The notes beneath the pieces are model-generated. The model saw nothing but the letters and a program-made list of their open reading frames with translations. It had not been told where the DNA came from and searched no databases. Shown piece after piece: positions 43,472 through 55,698 of a stretch of 64,000 nt of DNA. How positions within the stretch are numbered: the first letter of the stretch is position 1; each line of letters opens with the position of its first letter. Origin of the DNA: Ambrosia x helenae (Eukaryota; Streptophyta; Magnoliopsida; Asterales; Asteraceae). The position numbers and the translations under genes are program-made. The stretch covers positions 16,999,994-17,063,993 of the forward strand of contig CM061223.1 in assembly GCA_030844895.1 (NCBI GenBank). The letters run 5' to 3'.

Positions 43472-46138
43472 AGTTTTTTTTTTTGAAATGCGGATTTCAT
43501 TAAACACCAACCGAGGAAGATCTCCAAGATGGAGATCCCTCAAAACCCGAACATTAGGCTATGGGGTGTGGTCACCCTTCCCCCTTCCTTCCCTCTTGTC
43601 CACGTCAGCGCCACGTCATTTTCCCCTTCCCCCTTCCCTTTTTTTATTGTTTTTCTTTTTTTTTTCTAATCAAATAAACTCAGCCAAAACAAAAAAGTTA
43701 AAAATTTCCTTGGAAAATGGGACGGTGAGGTCGGGGAATTCTTACCGTTTTTGCCGAGATCTCATCGGGGGGGGGGGGCGGTGTTCCCCGTCGGCAGAAG
43801 GTGCCAAATCACCCACCGATCCCTCCCCCGACCACCACACCCCTCAGCCTTACATTACATCAAAATTAAAGGCTTGCCAACCCTTCCAATCCACCCCACT
43901 ATTTCTACCTCTATATCTATACCACAAATAGCCCAATGCTTTCACATCCGCTATAATCTCAACCGCATTTCTACTAACGTTACTAAACATCTTTTCGTTC
44001 ATGGCCTTCCAAATCCCCCAACACGTTAACACACAAATACCTTGTAGAAGTTCCTTTTTGCTCTTCGACCATTCTGAATGCATAGCAATACCCAAAACAT
44101 CTTTGACGGAGAACAAATAAATTGGAGGTAAATGCACCCATTGAGCAATACCATTCCAAACACTATCTGCAACTCTACAAACCGTAAAGATATGATCAAC
44201 ATTCTCCTCATATTCCTCGCAAATGCCACACGAACCATCTTCACTAATAATATTTCTTCTTCGAAGAGCATCTTTTGTAGGCAATCTATCCAACCAAGTT
44301 CTCCACATGAAAATATTACACTTCAAAGGGAGCCACTTAATCCATTCGAACACTTGTTGATCTCCATCTTGATCGTCACTTCTTAGCCAGACTTTGGCTT
44401 CCTGCACAGAAAAAGGAATCGGCCTATCAATGTTCCAAACCCAAGCGTCTGGTTTAACCTCCAAAGCAACAGTCGACACTATCCTATGGCAGTTTATCAA
44501 CTCATTAATCTCTTGCTCAGAACTGGGATATCATTTCCAGTCCCACTCGACAGCTCCAGCACTCACATGGCTACCAATACGATCCTCGACCATACACCAT
44601 TTATCCTTCTCAAGACGAAATAATTCTGGATATATCGACTTCAAAGGAAGATTATTAACCCAAGGGTCAATCCAGAATCTAATCTCCGCCCCATTTCCAA
44701 CTTGTCCCCGAATCATACTAATACCATTAAAACTACCAACCGAAACTTTACACCCACTATTAACCAACTTCGTCCAAGTACCCGAGTACCTCACTTTATG
44801 CGGATATGTCTCCCACATACTCCTCAATCCATGAATAGCGTCAATTACCTTACGCCACATTGAGTCCCTTTCATGTCGATAACGCCATAACCACTTTAAT
44901 CAGAGAGCATTATTAGAAATCACTTAGTTAACATAACCCCAAACCACCTGTTTTCTTCGCTTTAGTAACCATGTCCCAACCAACCCAATGAATCTTATTA
45001 ACATCATCACTACCTCCCCACAAGAACTTCTTAATTAAAGACTCAAGTTTATTAATCACTGCCACAGGAGCCTTGAACAAAGAAAAATAATAGGTCGGGA
45101 GGCTTTCCAACACCGGCTTGATGAGCGTCAGTCTACCACCAATAGATAAAACTTTTGCTTTCCACTTGGATAATCTACTATGAAACACCTTAAACACCGA
45201 CTCCCAATTATTAATTCTCGACATGTTAGCACCGACTAGAATCCCTAGGTATGTAAACGGAGTAACACCAAATCGACACCCTAGCTCCAAGGCCTTAACA
45301 TTCACATCTTTTAATTGCTTCCCCACACCGAATAACATAGATTTGTGAATATTAATCCGAAGACCCGAACAAAAATGAAAAATCCAAAGAAGTCTTCTAA
45401 GAGAAATAAAATTACGCTCTGACCAATCTCCCATAACCATCGCATCGTCCACGTATAACAAATGGGATAAAATAGGACCTTCATTTGGCAACACAACTCC
45501 GGTAAAGGAACCAACCACACACGCCTTTCTTATAAGACCCGATAAACGCCTCCATAACAAGAGAATTCATATATAGGAGATCCATTAACCAAAACAGACG
45601 ATCGAGCCGAAATGGCTCGATAACATGCCTTTCTTATAAGATCCGGAGCTTTATCACCACCACATTCGAATACCACCTCCTTAATTTCTTTCTCCAAAAA
45701 TGGCTCGATAAGACAATCCGCCTCCTCATCTGCAAGCCGCTTCAAACCATGACACTGAATAGTAGGCCGATCTTTAATTTCTTCAAGAAACTTATGTTTA
45801 AAAAACCGGTGCACCTCCTTCTTGATTTGATTAGGCCGAGTAACCCACTCACCATTGATATTTAATCTAGGAATCGAATTCGACGCTATCCTACTATTAA
45901 TGAAACCATGGAAAAAACTAGAACTTTCATCACCTTCTTTCGCCCACTTGACACGAGCTTTTTGCTTAATATCCTTCAACTTGAAGTCGTTCAATTTTTT
46001 TCTAGCCTCTTCATACACCCACTTTTCTTCTTCTGTTAGATCTCGATTCTCCATAGCCAATTCTAAATCTTCTACTTCCGCCTTAAGCCCATCCTCCTCC
46101 ACCAAATCCGACTGTAACAGATCCTTGCTCCAAGGATC
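43472..46138 (-). mobile_element. LINE (non-LTR retrotransposon), 5'-truncated and internally deleted
   Basis: Minus strand. The 3' end shows ...TTTAATGAAATCCGCATTTC plus an A tail (T run at about 43473-43484). Its 5' end abuts copia LTR text (GTATAACTTAATG) near 46138. Contains RT and zf-RVT remnants and a MITE at 43557. Confidence 0.85.
43557..43849. mobile_element. Harbinger-like MITE (293 bp) in the LINE, TSD TTA
   Basis: TIRs GGCTATGGGGTGTGG / CCACACCCCTCAGCC with TTA on both sides (43554-43556, 43850-43852). Same family as 29505-30110; carries the shared GTCCACGTCAGCGCCACGTC block. Confidence 0.85.
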
Positions 46139-46153
46139 GTATAACTTAATGTA
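43850..46153 (-). pseudogene. LINE reverse transcriptase ORF2 remnant
   Basis: Reading on the minus strand: a linker region (EEARKKLNDFKLKDIKQKAR..WAKEGDESSSFFHGFINSR), the RT start (CGGDKAPD), a deletion, then LLYVDDAM (catalytic YVDD, at about 45440-45460). The thumb/connection follows (SKWKAKVLSIGGRLTLIKPV), then a zf-RVT domain (WIKWLPLKCNIFMWRTWLDR..CGICEEYEENVDHIFTVC) ending ...FNFDVM and a stop at 43850. The deletion removes most of the RT palm. Several frame breaks exist (about 44900, 44520 and 45545). No endonuclease domain is visible, consistent with 5' truncation. Confidence 0.85.
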
Positions 46154-46380
46154 AAAAAAACAAGGTATATCCACCGAAAATAGGAGATTCAGTTTTTGTA
46201 TTATACTAGTGAGTTGCCTGCGCGATGCGACGGGAAACATAACACTTATGCCGCTAATTTTAGGGGTGTGTATAAGACGGTCTGGTTCAATTCAATTTTA
46301 TAACGAAAACCACGTTAATTATAATACATTGGACTCTAACCTAATTAGTTATGAAACTGGGGATTCTAACTTAGTTGTTT

Positions 46381-46383
<3 letters not shown>

Positions 46384-46414
<31 letters not shown>
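46384..46414. repeat. (TA)n microsatellite
   Basis: Fifteen TA/AT dinucleotides. Confidence 0.9.
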
Positions 46415-46418
<4 letters not shown>

Positions 46419-47067
46419 TTAATAAAGCTCATGCATAAAGAGAGAGCTAACAAAAATTACGTATCTAAATGTGTTTATCCCAAATAACAAAGTCTTAAAA
46501 ATTATTATTAGTTGAATTGCTCTATTTAAAATAAAGCTACAACAAGCACATCAAATTACAATGCTTGATAGATATGATTCACCTCATAGTATCATACTTA
46601 ACTATCTTGTAATAAAATAAAAGCGCATAATACTAAATAAATCATCTTACTTGAAACTTGAATTGTAGGTCGTGTCCTAGTGGTTACCTCCTTAAATAGC
46701 AATCCATAAATTCTTTATCACAAAAATGTTTTCAAATTTACTCGATACATTTACTAATTGTACTGTTAGTCTGTTACCAAATCCTTTTTTTTCTTATAGA
46801 AGGTAAAGCTTTGTGTTTTTCTATTGACCAATCATTTGTATATTTACTATATTCATGAGTTATAACCCTATATTATATAAAAAAAAACATTATTAACATC
46901 GATTTCATTTTAACACCCCGCTATGATATAATTATCTATATACATGATTAGATAATATAGTTAACATAAATCTTTTATTAATTTCATGAGGTTATCATGG
47001 CTAAGACAAAATAGGTGTTTATCAAACTGAAGGAAATGAAAGTGATGTCAAAAATAGATACCACAAT

Positions 47068-47265
47068 ACATACATACATACATACATACATACATACATA
47101 CATACATACATACATACATACATACATACATACATACATACATACATACATACATACATACATACATACATACATACATCCATCCATCCATCCATCCATA
47201 CATACATACATACATACATACATACATACATACATACATACATACATACATACATACATACATAC
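47068..47265. repeat. (CATA)n microsatellite with a CATC insert
   Basis: About 198 bp of CATA repeats with five CATC units at 47179-47198. It continues as CATACATACATA after the gypsy element at 55056. Frames reading MYVCMYVC / THIHTYIH here are repeat translations, not genes. Confidence 0.95.
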
Positions 47266-47377
47266 TGTAACATCGCAAAAATTTTTGTACCGGAAAAATC
47301 ACCGCTTTACCTACTTTATATATATTCTTATATATATTGATATAATTATTTTATTTTTTTTAAAATAATAATAAAAC

Positions 47378-47414
<37 letters not shown>

Positions 47415-47532
47415 TGATAATATTCAAAGTATTGGATGTTTAGTTTAAACCCAAACACTGGCCCAAACCCAAGCAGACCACCAAGGGCCCAAACCACCCG
47501 GCCCACTAGTCCCATCCTTCCCTTCACCTTTA

Positions 47533-47638
47533 AGAAAAAAGAAAAAAAAAACGCTGCTGCTGGGCCACGGCTCGAACCAGAACCCGGAGCCGGGTCAGCG
47601 TACACAGATACGTTCACCACAACCAGCTGAGCCACACT
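47533..47638 (-). repeat. tRNA/SINE-like segment in LTR (minus); second copy 52719-52842
   Basis: The minus strand has box A-like GTGGCTCAGCTGGTTGTGG, box B-like GGTTCGAGCC and a T-rich tail, i.e. a SINE fixed in the LTR family. The 3' LTR copy has a longer pure A/T tail. Confidence 0.6.
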
Positions 47639-48275
47639 GATTTTTTTTGTTTCTATACAAATCCACCATGTTTAAATACCCATTAAACCCTTATTCCTCT
47701 CCTTCCCTTCTTTCGCTGCTGCACGTTGGGCAGTTGACCAACAAACAAAACTTTGACCAATTTCAATCCATGATTTAGCCGTAATTTTCGGAACAATCAT
47801 CATCAATTATTGTTTTAAATTGACCGACCATATACTCTAGACAATCACAACTCATCTTAGACGTGTACACGGCTCTTGATTGAGCTTAATTGACTGGGCT
47901 TGACCAAATGAGTCAAAGATCGTGACCTTTCCATTCTTGGTGTTTTGTATAAATTGAATCCATATTCTCACTCTAACAGTACCGATAAACAAACCCTCAA
48001 CCTCATATGTTCTGTTCCATCGCGTTTCGTTGCTGATCCGAGGAACGTTGACATTTGTTGACTTTTATTTAGGAAGCAATTCTTAAAGGTAAAACTTAAT
48101 TGTTTGTTTCTGTATGTTATTCGGCCAATGTAAAGCTTTTACCCCAATGTTAATCAGGATTAAACCGCGTATTATAATTGATTGAAATCTAGGGTTCTTG
48201 AACTTATTATTTGGGGAAGATGATAATTAATCATATCTGTTTTTATATTTTAACAAACTAAATAAAATACCAACT

Positions 48276-48367
48276 GATCAGCAGATCAGTTGGTAGACAC
48301 GGGCTGACTTTAAACAACGAACCGGCCAGAGGCCCGGGTTCGAGTCCCACAAGCAATCAATGTTTTT
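48276..48367 (+). repeat. tRNA-like Pol III box A/B segment in LTR; second copy 53475-53568
   Basis: AGATCAGTTGGTAGACACGG (box A-like) and GGGTTCGAGTCCCAC (perfect box B core) about 40 bp apart, followed by a T run after CAAGCAATCAATG. It is not a foldable intact tRNA as far as I can tell; probably tRNA-derived. Confidence 0.6.
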
Positions 48368-49851
48368 TTAACACCTTTTAGTTATATATATTTAACCTTT
48401 TATCCTTTAAAATAGTTTTTAAAATATCAAAAGAGGATTATAAATTCTACAAAATTTATTTTTAAGTCAGTCTTATGGTGAAGTTTAACATACAATTTTT
48501 AGTTTTCAAAAATTATTTATTTAATATATATAATAAATAATCAAGTTTATTCAATTTTATTTATAAAATTCTATAAAAATATCAAAACGATTATATAAAT
48601 TTTCACAAAAATTATTCTGAGTTTTTATAACATTAAGCTTTTCTGAAATAATTTTTATTTCTGAAAAATCAGTTATTTAATATTTTTAATCAATTTTTGT
48701 TAGTTTTAATCATAAATAAATCATAATAAATTCATTTTTCAATATTTTTGTACCAAAATTTTATATAAATTATTTCTATTTATTTGGGACAGAAATACAA
48801 TTTTTAATTTAATAATTCTTTAATTTTAGTATTTTTAAATATTAAAGTTATATTTTGACAATTTGTAGTAAATAGATTTAATATTCTATTTTCAAGAAAA
48901 TAATTTTTATAAAAATTATTTTCATACTTAAAACCTTATATTGTGACCATCTTTAATTTAAAATTTACAAAAAGATTCTTGTTTATTTATTTATCAAATT
49001 TCTCTTATTATTAAACATTTTATTTATTAATCAAACGAACACTTATCCCCAATTCGAAACCTTAGAATATACTCGTAGACTAGATAGACTTAGACTTATT
49101 TGTTACCTTAATTATAGGGTAATACTTGGCATCATTTGGCAACACATATCCTATTTTTCACGAGACATAACATTTTGCTAAGGTGAGTTTACATAGCCCT
49201 TTTTTCTATTTTATATTTTTGGGGTGAAACATGTTTAAACATTTTATACACTATCATTTACTCATTCTTACATTGTTGAAACTTGTGATTCAATTACACT
49301 ATCATTTACTCATTCTATCATTTGACTGTAACAAAAAGACACAGTACAATCATTAACATTGATCAAGCCGCCTGTTTAGATTATAGCGCTATAGGTCTGA
49401 CAAACCCATCCCCCCGCATAAATTCAGGGATGATCGATAACAGTAACAACATTTAACTAACTTGCGAGTTAGTCATCAGTCGACACAAGGTTTGATTGTA
49501 CAAAGACGCATTGTTACAGGTCGGACACATACTCTATCATCATACAACCGTGATTGTTGTACAAACTATTATTATCTATCATATTCCAAAAACCTATGTA
49601 TTTCTCACCAACTTTTGTTGACCCAAAATATTTTCAAACTTAACATGTTTCAGGTTCTACTTGCTTAAAGATTTGAGTTAATCTTTGAAGATGTGTGCAT
49701 AGTATTATTCATTTTGATGTACGAATTCTTGTAGAACAATTGTATGTAATTTATTTAAATCATTTAATGAAATTTATTATTCACCATGAGCTACTGAACA
49801 ATCATCAATACGTGACATCCCGATGTTTCCGCCATCGGTTGGGGTGTTACA

Positions 49852-49868
49852 GATTGGTATCAGAGCCA
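49852..49868 (+). other. Primer-binding site (initiator tRNA-Met)
   Basis: GATTGGTATCAGAGCC directly after the 5' LTR; TGGTATCAGAGC is complementary to the 3' end of plant initiator tRNA-Met. Confidence 0.93.
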
Positions 49869-50364
49869 TGGTTATAGGGAATTAGGTTATTAGAAAAATA
49901 ATCTAGTCTATAACCATAGGAATATAACCAGTATTTGCTCCTTTACTTGCTATTTTCTATCTCACTCCTACTTCTTATCCCTACAAGAAGATTGTTCTCC
50001 ATCACCGGAACTACTCTTAGACTAATAGGACAAAATCCTTAGGTTTAACCTGAACCACCTTGAGATCTCGTCGAAGTTCTAGATATTAATAACGAACATG
50101 TGCAATCTGGAAGGGTGAACGCCTGTATTCTGAGTCTTCTGTCTAGGCTGGCATTGTGCATATATCCCAATCAGACGAGGGACCCGGATGCCTACCTGGG
50201 AATTCTCGGGATGAGTGTTCACTTATAGGCTAAAGCATGTCTTCATTATGTTATTAGAATCTAGAATCTTTGATAAGTCAACGTTTTCGTTTATTCGTTT
50301 TTAATGAATAAATGATTACATTCCTTATAAAACCGCATTCATTTCATTGTGTCTCTTACAGATC

Positions 50365-51556
50365 ATGCCTCCACGTCGCAGCACTCGCCTTAACAGTGGT
50401 GACAATCAAGATGAAGTGAATAGCAACAACCACGACGCTAACCACAACAACAACAACAATAACAACAACAACAATGGTGTTGATGCCCAACTGGCTGCGA
50501 TCATTTCTCAACAAATGGCGCAGCAAATCGCGACTCTGGTTCCTAACTTGCTAGCTCAAGTCATCCAGATGAACGGTAACGGCAACGGAAACGGAAATGG
50601 AAACCACAACGGGAACGGGAATGGTCTCCCAGCCTGCACCCTTAAGCACTTTAATTCCTGTAATCCCCCTAAGTTCAGTGGAGAGGAAGGAGCTACTGGT
50701 CTTCTACAATGGTTCGAGGGTATTGAGAATACCTTCATTAACAGTGAGTGTCCAATAACTTTAAGGTCCATTATGCTATGAGTGTTCTTCACAAACGAGC
50801 ACTCACTTGGTGGAATGAGGAAAAACGCACTCGAGGAGCTGAAGTTGCACTTACTATGACCTGGGATCAAGTCAAGGAGATAATGAAAGATGAATTTTGC
50901 CCACGTAACGAGGTCAAGAAATTAGAGGACGAGTTCCACACCCTTGCTCAAGATAGTGGGGAAAACCTTGCTTATAATACCCGCTTCCATGAGCTCAGTC
51001 TGTTGTTGCCCATAAGGTAACTCCCCTACCCGTAGCCATTGAGAAATATATCGGTGGTTTACCCATGCAGATTCAAGACACGGTATGGGGAAGGAACCCT
51101 GCTACCCTTGAAGAGGCCAAGTGTTTAGCAGCTACCTTAACTGACAATCACGTAAAGAACGGGACCTTAGTTCGGAAAGGAAATAAAGCAAGTATTGTAG
51201 CCGCGGTAACTACTGAGAACCAGAAGCGTAAGGCCAGGGATCCTGATGTCAACCTCACTACACAAGCTTCTAACAAGAAACCCTATATAGGAAACTATCC
51301 ATTGTGTAACACATGCAACCGACATCATCCCACTGCTTCAGCGTGTCGCTTGTGCACCAATTGTGGTAAGTATGGCCATCTAGTCAATACATGTCGCGAG
51401 ACCCCAAATCCTAATGCCAACCAACCCACCAACCCTGCTCAGGCTGCTAATCCTAATCGATACAACTATGGTCAGTGCTATGAATGTGGAGACCCAAATC
51501 ACTTCCGTAACCGATGCCCTAAACTAAACAGAGATCAAGACCCTCCAGCTACCTAA
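50365..51556 (+). pseudogene. Gypsy gag with two frameshifts
   Basis: The start MPPRRSTRLNSGD (50365) fits chromovirus-type Gag; the in-frame ATG at 50347 lies in the leader. Asn-rich and GNGNGN repeats are followed by the retrotransposon capsid region (PPKFSGEEGATGLLQWFEGI; ALTWWNEEK; KKLEDEFHTLAQDSGENLAY; YIGGLP) and two CCHC zinc knuckles (CTNCGKYGHLVNTC, CYECGDPNHFRNRC, 51355-51530). Frame changes occur near 50755 and 51009. The stop at 51554-51556 follows the second knuckle. No pol follows. A capsid protein from a related active element would be needed for mobility. Confidence 0.9.
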
Positions 51557-51822
51557 CAGCAAGTCTCACCATTTGACTATTGGTTGCTTTTATTCTATGT
51601 ATTGACGCTATTTGATTCAAGTAATAAATTCTAGTATTGAAATTTTTGTCTGAGAGTTGTTTATATGGTGTAATCATAACACTTAAATGCATGATTGTTT
51701 GAATGTGAACTAAATCTATACAACTACAACTCATATACTGTGCTTGTTATACTTATAAACTTGCTTGCATAAACATGTTATCAATTTGCAACCTATGTGT
51801 ATAATAATTGTTGCACTTAATA

Positions 51823-52002
51823 GAGGTCATCATGCCTTTTCAACAGTCGGGAGAGGCCCTACAACCTGCTCCACGACTGGTGGAGGCTATCAAACCTACT
51901 CAAAGATTGGTAGAGGTCATTATGCCTTTTCAACAGTCGGGAGAGGCCCTACAACCTGCTCCACGACTGGTGGAGGCTATCGAACCTGCTCAACAATCGT
52001 AG
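51823..52002 (+). repeat. 90-bp tandem repeat, two units, open frame
   Basis: Units 51823-51912 and 51913-52002 are nearly identical and in frame, giving twice MPFQQSGEALQPAPRLVEAI, and ending in a stop at 52002. The frame is open for 64 codons from 51808. Function unknown; it lies where pol is missing. Confidence 0.85.
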
Positions 52003-52430
52003 AGTCATAGAAGGACACAAAACCCTAATGTAACGTAAATTGGTGATTGCGGTCCGGGACGTAATCATGAATTTACAGGTACGTTAAGGTGGTGTGAAAT
52101 TCTATCAAAATTTTCGGTAAATAACCAAATATGAACTCTAGTTGCCTGGTAGTGCATTTAGTTCCTCTAAAATCAATCAATTTATCCATTTCTTTTAGGA
52201 CCCCTAAAACTTAATACCTTGCTAGATCCTTATTTTCCTTGTGATTTCAAGACACACCTAAAAACTCATATACATCAATCCTTTCATCCAAATTATTCGA
52301 AACAGATTATTTATGTCGTGTCTTAACACAAAATCTTCCAGACTACACTTGTCCTAATTTCTACCCAATTCCCTTCAACCCTATATTTTTCAATAAACTT
52401 CGGGACGAAGTTTCCAAACGTAGGGGAGAC
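52003..52430 (+). other. Untranslated 3' region and polypurine tract
   Basis: No coding signal. Ends CTTCGGGACGAAGTTTCC...GTAGGGGAGAC immediately before the 3' LTR; TAGGGGAGA is the likely plus-strand primer. Confidence 0.75.
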
Positions 52431-52547
52431 TGTAACATCGCAAAAAATTTTGTACCGGAAAAATCACCGCTTTACCTACTTTATATATATTCTTATATAT
52501 ATTGATATAATTATTTGATTTTTTTTTTAAAAAAATAATAATAAAAC

Positions 52548-52608
<61 letters not shown>

Positions 52609-52715
52609 TATTCAAAGTATTGGATGTTTAGTTTAAACCCAAACACTGGCCCAAACCCAAGCAGACCACCAAGGGCCCAAGCCACCCGGCCCACTAGTCC
52701 CCTCCTTCCCTTCAC

Positions 52716-52757
<42 letters not shown>

Positions 52758-55055
52758 GCTGCTGCTGCCACGGCTCGAACCAGAACCCGGAGCCGGGTCA
52801 GCATACACAGATACGTTCACCACAACCAGCTGAGCCACACTGATTTTTTTGTTTCTATACAAATCCACCATGTTTAAATACCCATTAAACCCTTATTCCT
52901 CTCCTTCCCTCTTTCGCTGCTGCACGTTGGGCAGTTGACCAACAAACAAAACTTTGACCAATTTCAATCCATGATTTAGCCGTAATTTTCGGATCAATCA
53001 TCATCAATTATTGTTTTAAATTGACCGACCATATACTCTAGACAATCACAACTCATCTTAGACGTGTACACGGCTCTTGATTGAGCTTAATTGACTGGGC
53101 TTGACCAAATGAGTCAAAGATCGTGACCTTTCCATTCTTGGTGTTTTGTATAAATTGAATCCATATTCTCACTCTAACAGTACCGATAAACAAACCCTCA
53201 ACCTCATATGTTCTGTTCCGTCGCGTTTCGTTGCTGATCCGAGGAACGTTGACATTTGTTGACTTTTATTTAGGAAGCAATTCTTAAAGGTAAAACTTAA
53301 TTGTTTGTTTATGTATGTTATTCGGCCAATGTAAAGCTTTTACCCCATTGTTAATCAGGATTAAACCGCGTATTATAATTGATTGAAATCTAGGGTTCTT
53401 GAACTTATTATTTGGGGAAGATGATAATTAATCATATCTGTTTTTATATTTTAACAAACGAAATAAAATACCAACTGATCAGCAGATCAGTTGGTAGACA
53501 CGGGCTGACTTTAAACAACGAACCGGCCAGAGGCCCGGGTTCGAGTCCCACAAGCAATCAATGTTTTTTTTAACACCTTTTAGTTATATATATTTAACCT
53601 TTTATCCTTTAAAATAGTTTTTAAAATATCAAAAGAGGATTATAAATTCTACAAAATTTATTTTTAAGTCAGTCTTATGGTGAAGTTTAACATACAATTT
53701 TTAGTTTTCAAAAATTATTTATTTAATATATATAATAAATAATTCAAGTTTATTCAAATTTTATTTATTAAATTCTATAAAAATATCAAAACGATTATAT
53801 AAATTTTCACAAAAATTATTCTGAGTTTTTATAACATTAAGATTTTCTGAAATAATTTTTATTTCTAAAAAATCAGTTATTTAATATTTTTAATCAATTT
53901 TTGTTAGTTTTAATCATAAATAAATCATAATAAATTCATTTTTCAATATTTTTGTACCAAAATTTTATATAAATTATTTCTATTTATTTGGGACAGAAAT
54001 ACAATTTTTAATTTAATAATTCTTTAATTTTAGTATTTTTAAATATTAAAGTTATATTTTGACAATTTGTAATAAATAGATTTAATATTCTATTTTCAAG
54101 AAAATAATTTTTATAAAAATTATTTTCATACTTAAAACCTTATATTGTGACCATCTTCAATTTAAAATTTACAAAAAGAATCTTGTTTATTTATTTATCA
54201 AATTTCTCTTATTATTAAACATTTTATTTATTAATCAAACGAACACTTATCCCCAATTCGAAACCTTAGAATATACTCGTAGACTAGATAGACTTAGACT
54301 TATTTGTTACCTTAATTATAGGGTAATACTTGGCATCATTTGGCAACACATATCCTATTTTTCACGAGACATAACATTTTGCTAAGGTGAGTTTACATAG
54401 CCCCTTTTTCTATTTTATATTTTTGGGGTGAAACATGTTTAAACATTTTATACACTATCATTTACTCATTCTTACATTGTTGAAACTTGTGATTCAATTA
54501 CACTATCATTTACTCATTCTATCATTTGACTGTAACAAAAAGACACAGTACAATCATTAACATTGATCAAGCCGCCTGTTTAGATTATAGCGCTATAGGT
54601 CTGACAAACCCATCCCCCCGCATAAATTCAGGGATGATCGATAACAGTAACAACATTTAACTAACTTGCGAGTTAGTCATCAGTCGACACAAGGTTTGAT
54701 TGTACAAAGACGCATTGTTACAGGTCGGACACATACTCTATCATCATACAACCGTGATTGTTGTACAAACTATTATTATCTATCATATTCCAAAAACCTA
54801 TGTATTTCTCACCAACTTTTGTTGACCCAAAATATTTTCAAACTTAACATGTTTCAGGTTCTACTTGCTTAAAGATTTGAGTTAATGTTTGAAGATGTGT
54901 GCATAGTATTATTCATTTTGATGTACGAATTCTTGTAGAACAATTGTATGTAATTTATTTAAATCATTTAATGAAATTTATTATTCACCATGAGCTACTG
55001 AACAATCATCAATACGTGACATCTCGATGTTTCCGCCATCGGTTAGGGTGTTACA
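52431..55055 (+). repeat. 3' LTR of the gypsy element
   Basis: Near-identical to 47266-49851, with a longer (AAT)n (52548-52606) and a longer poly(A) (52719-52755). Confidence 0.95.
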
Positions 55056-55698
55056 CATACATACATATGTTTTTAAAAGTTGAAGCGCCTACAAGATCAT
55101 CAAATCAGAACAAGAGTAAACAGGGATGTCTTGTATGAATAAAAAAAAAAAGTCATCTTTTTAAAACCAAAATCCAAAAATACATACCAACATAACCAAA
55201 GTAAAGATAAAACATACAACACTTGAGTAACCTTGCTTGCCGGAACACGTTCACGTCTTTCGATGTATTCAAATGGAAAGCATCATGCTTGGTTGCTCTC
55301 TTTTTACATTTACATTCTATCTAACCATTATTGTTATGAAAAAAATCAAAAAAGAAATTTCATTTATAAGAGTTTGTTGTCTCTTTAGTTTTCCTCAATT
55401 AATTAACAAATCATTTAATTATATAAGTTGTATCATTTGAGTTGCTTCTTTTTAATTGCTATTATGTTACAATAATATGAAGATTAAAAATTTTACTATT
55501 ATATAATTCAAAGCAATTTAATTGTATTTATCAATTTATCCAACAATTCATTTATTAATTTAATACTTATGTAGAAAGACCATATTGCCCCTTACCAATT
55601 TCATTAACTTGTACCATAAGCAAAAATGTTGTAATTACATAAATTTGGTTGGTATCCTTCCCTCATGCTTTATAATATAGTATAGATAAGGATTATCA

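Larger units (their letters stand above)
47266..49851 (+). repeat. 5' LTR of the gypsy element
   Basis: Includes (AAT)n at 47378-47412, tRNA-like segments on both strands, a TATA-like TTTTGTATAAATTG at 47944-47957 and a short duplication ACACTATCATTTACTCATTC (49248, 49297). Confidence 0.93.
47266..55055 (+). mobile_element. Gag-only Ty3/gypsy element (Tekay/Del-like), 7.79 kb, TSD CATAC
   Basis: LTRs are at 47266-49851 (2586 bp) and 52431-55055 (2625 bp), starting TGTAACATCGC and ending GGTGTTACA; CATAC lies on both sides (47261-47265, 55056-55060). A primer-binding site complementary to initiator tRNA-Met and a purine tract before the 3' LTR are present. The 2.6-kb interior holds a frameshifted gag and no protease, RT, RNase H or integrase. 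By eye I count about 15 substitutions between the LTRs plus length changes in simple repeats, so the insertion is young. Confidence 0.95.
46206..55686 (-). mobile_element. Helitron inserted in the copia 5' LTR (9.48 kb with nested gypsy)
   Basis: On the minus strand the 5' end is A/TCTATACTATATTATAAAGC at 55686 and the 3' end is CCCGTCGCATCGCGCAGG..CACTAG/T at 46206. Joining the flanks (GTATTATA and TAAGGATTATC) recreates exactly GTATTATATAAGGATTATC of the 3' LTR at 60369, an internal empty site proving both borders. Without the gypsy element it is about 1.7 kb. No coding seen. Confidence 0.93.

Noticed and set aside
46984..47368. Open frames of MYVC or THIHTYIH repeats on both strands
   Set aside because: Pure translation of the CATA microsatellite; open in several frames at once.
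48276..48367. True tRNA gene
   Set aside because: Box A/B are present, but I could not fold a standard acceptor stem and it is embedded in both LTRs; treated as tRNA-derived.
49462..49877. Two open frames, also found at 54666-55138
   Set aside because: They lie in the LTRs and are duplicated only because the LTR is.
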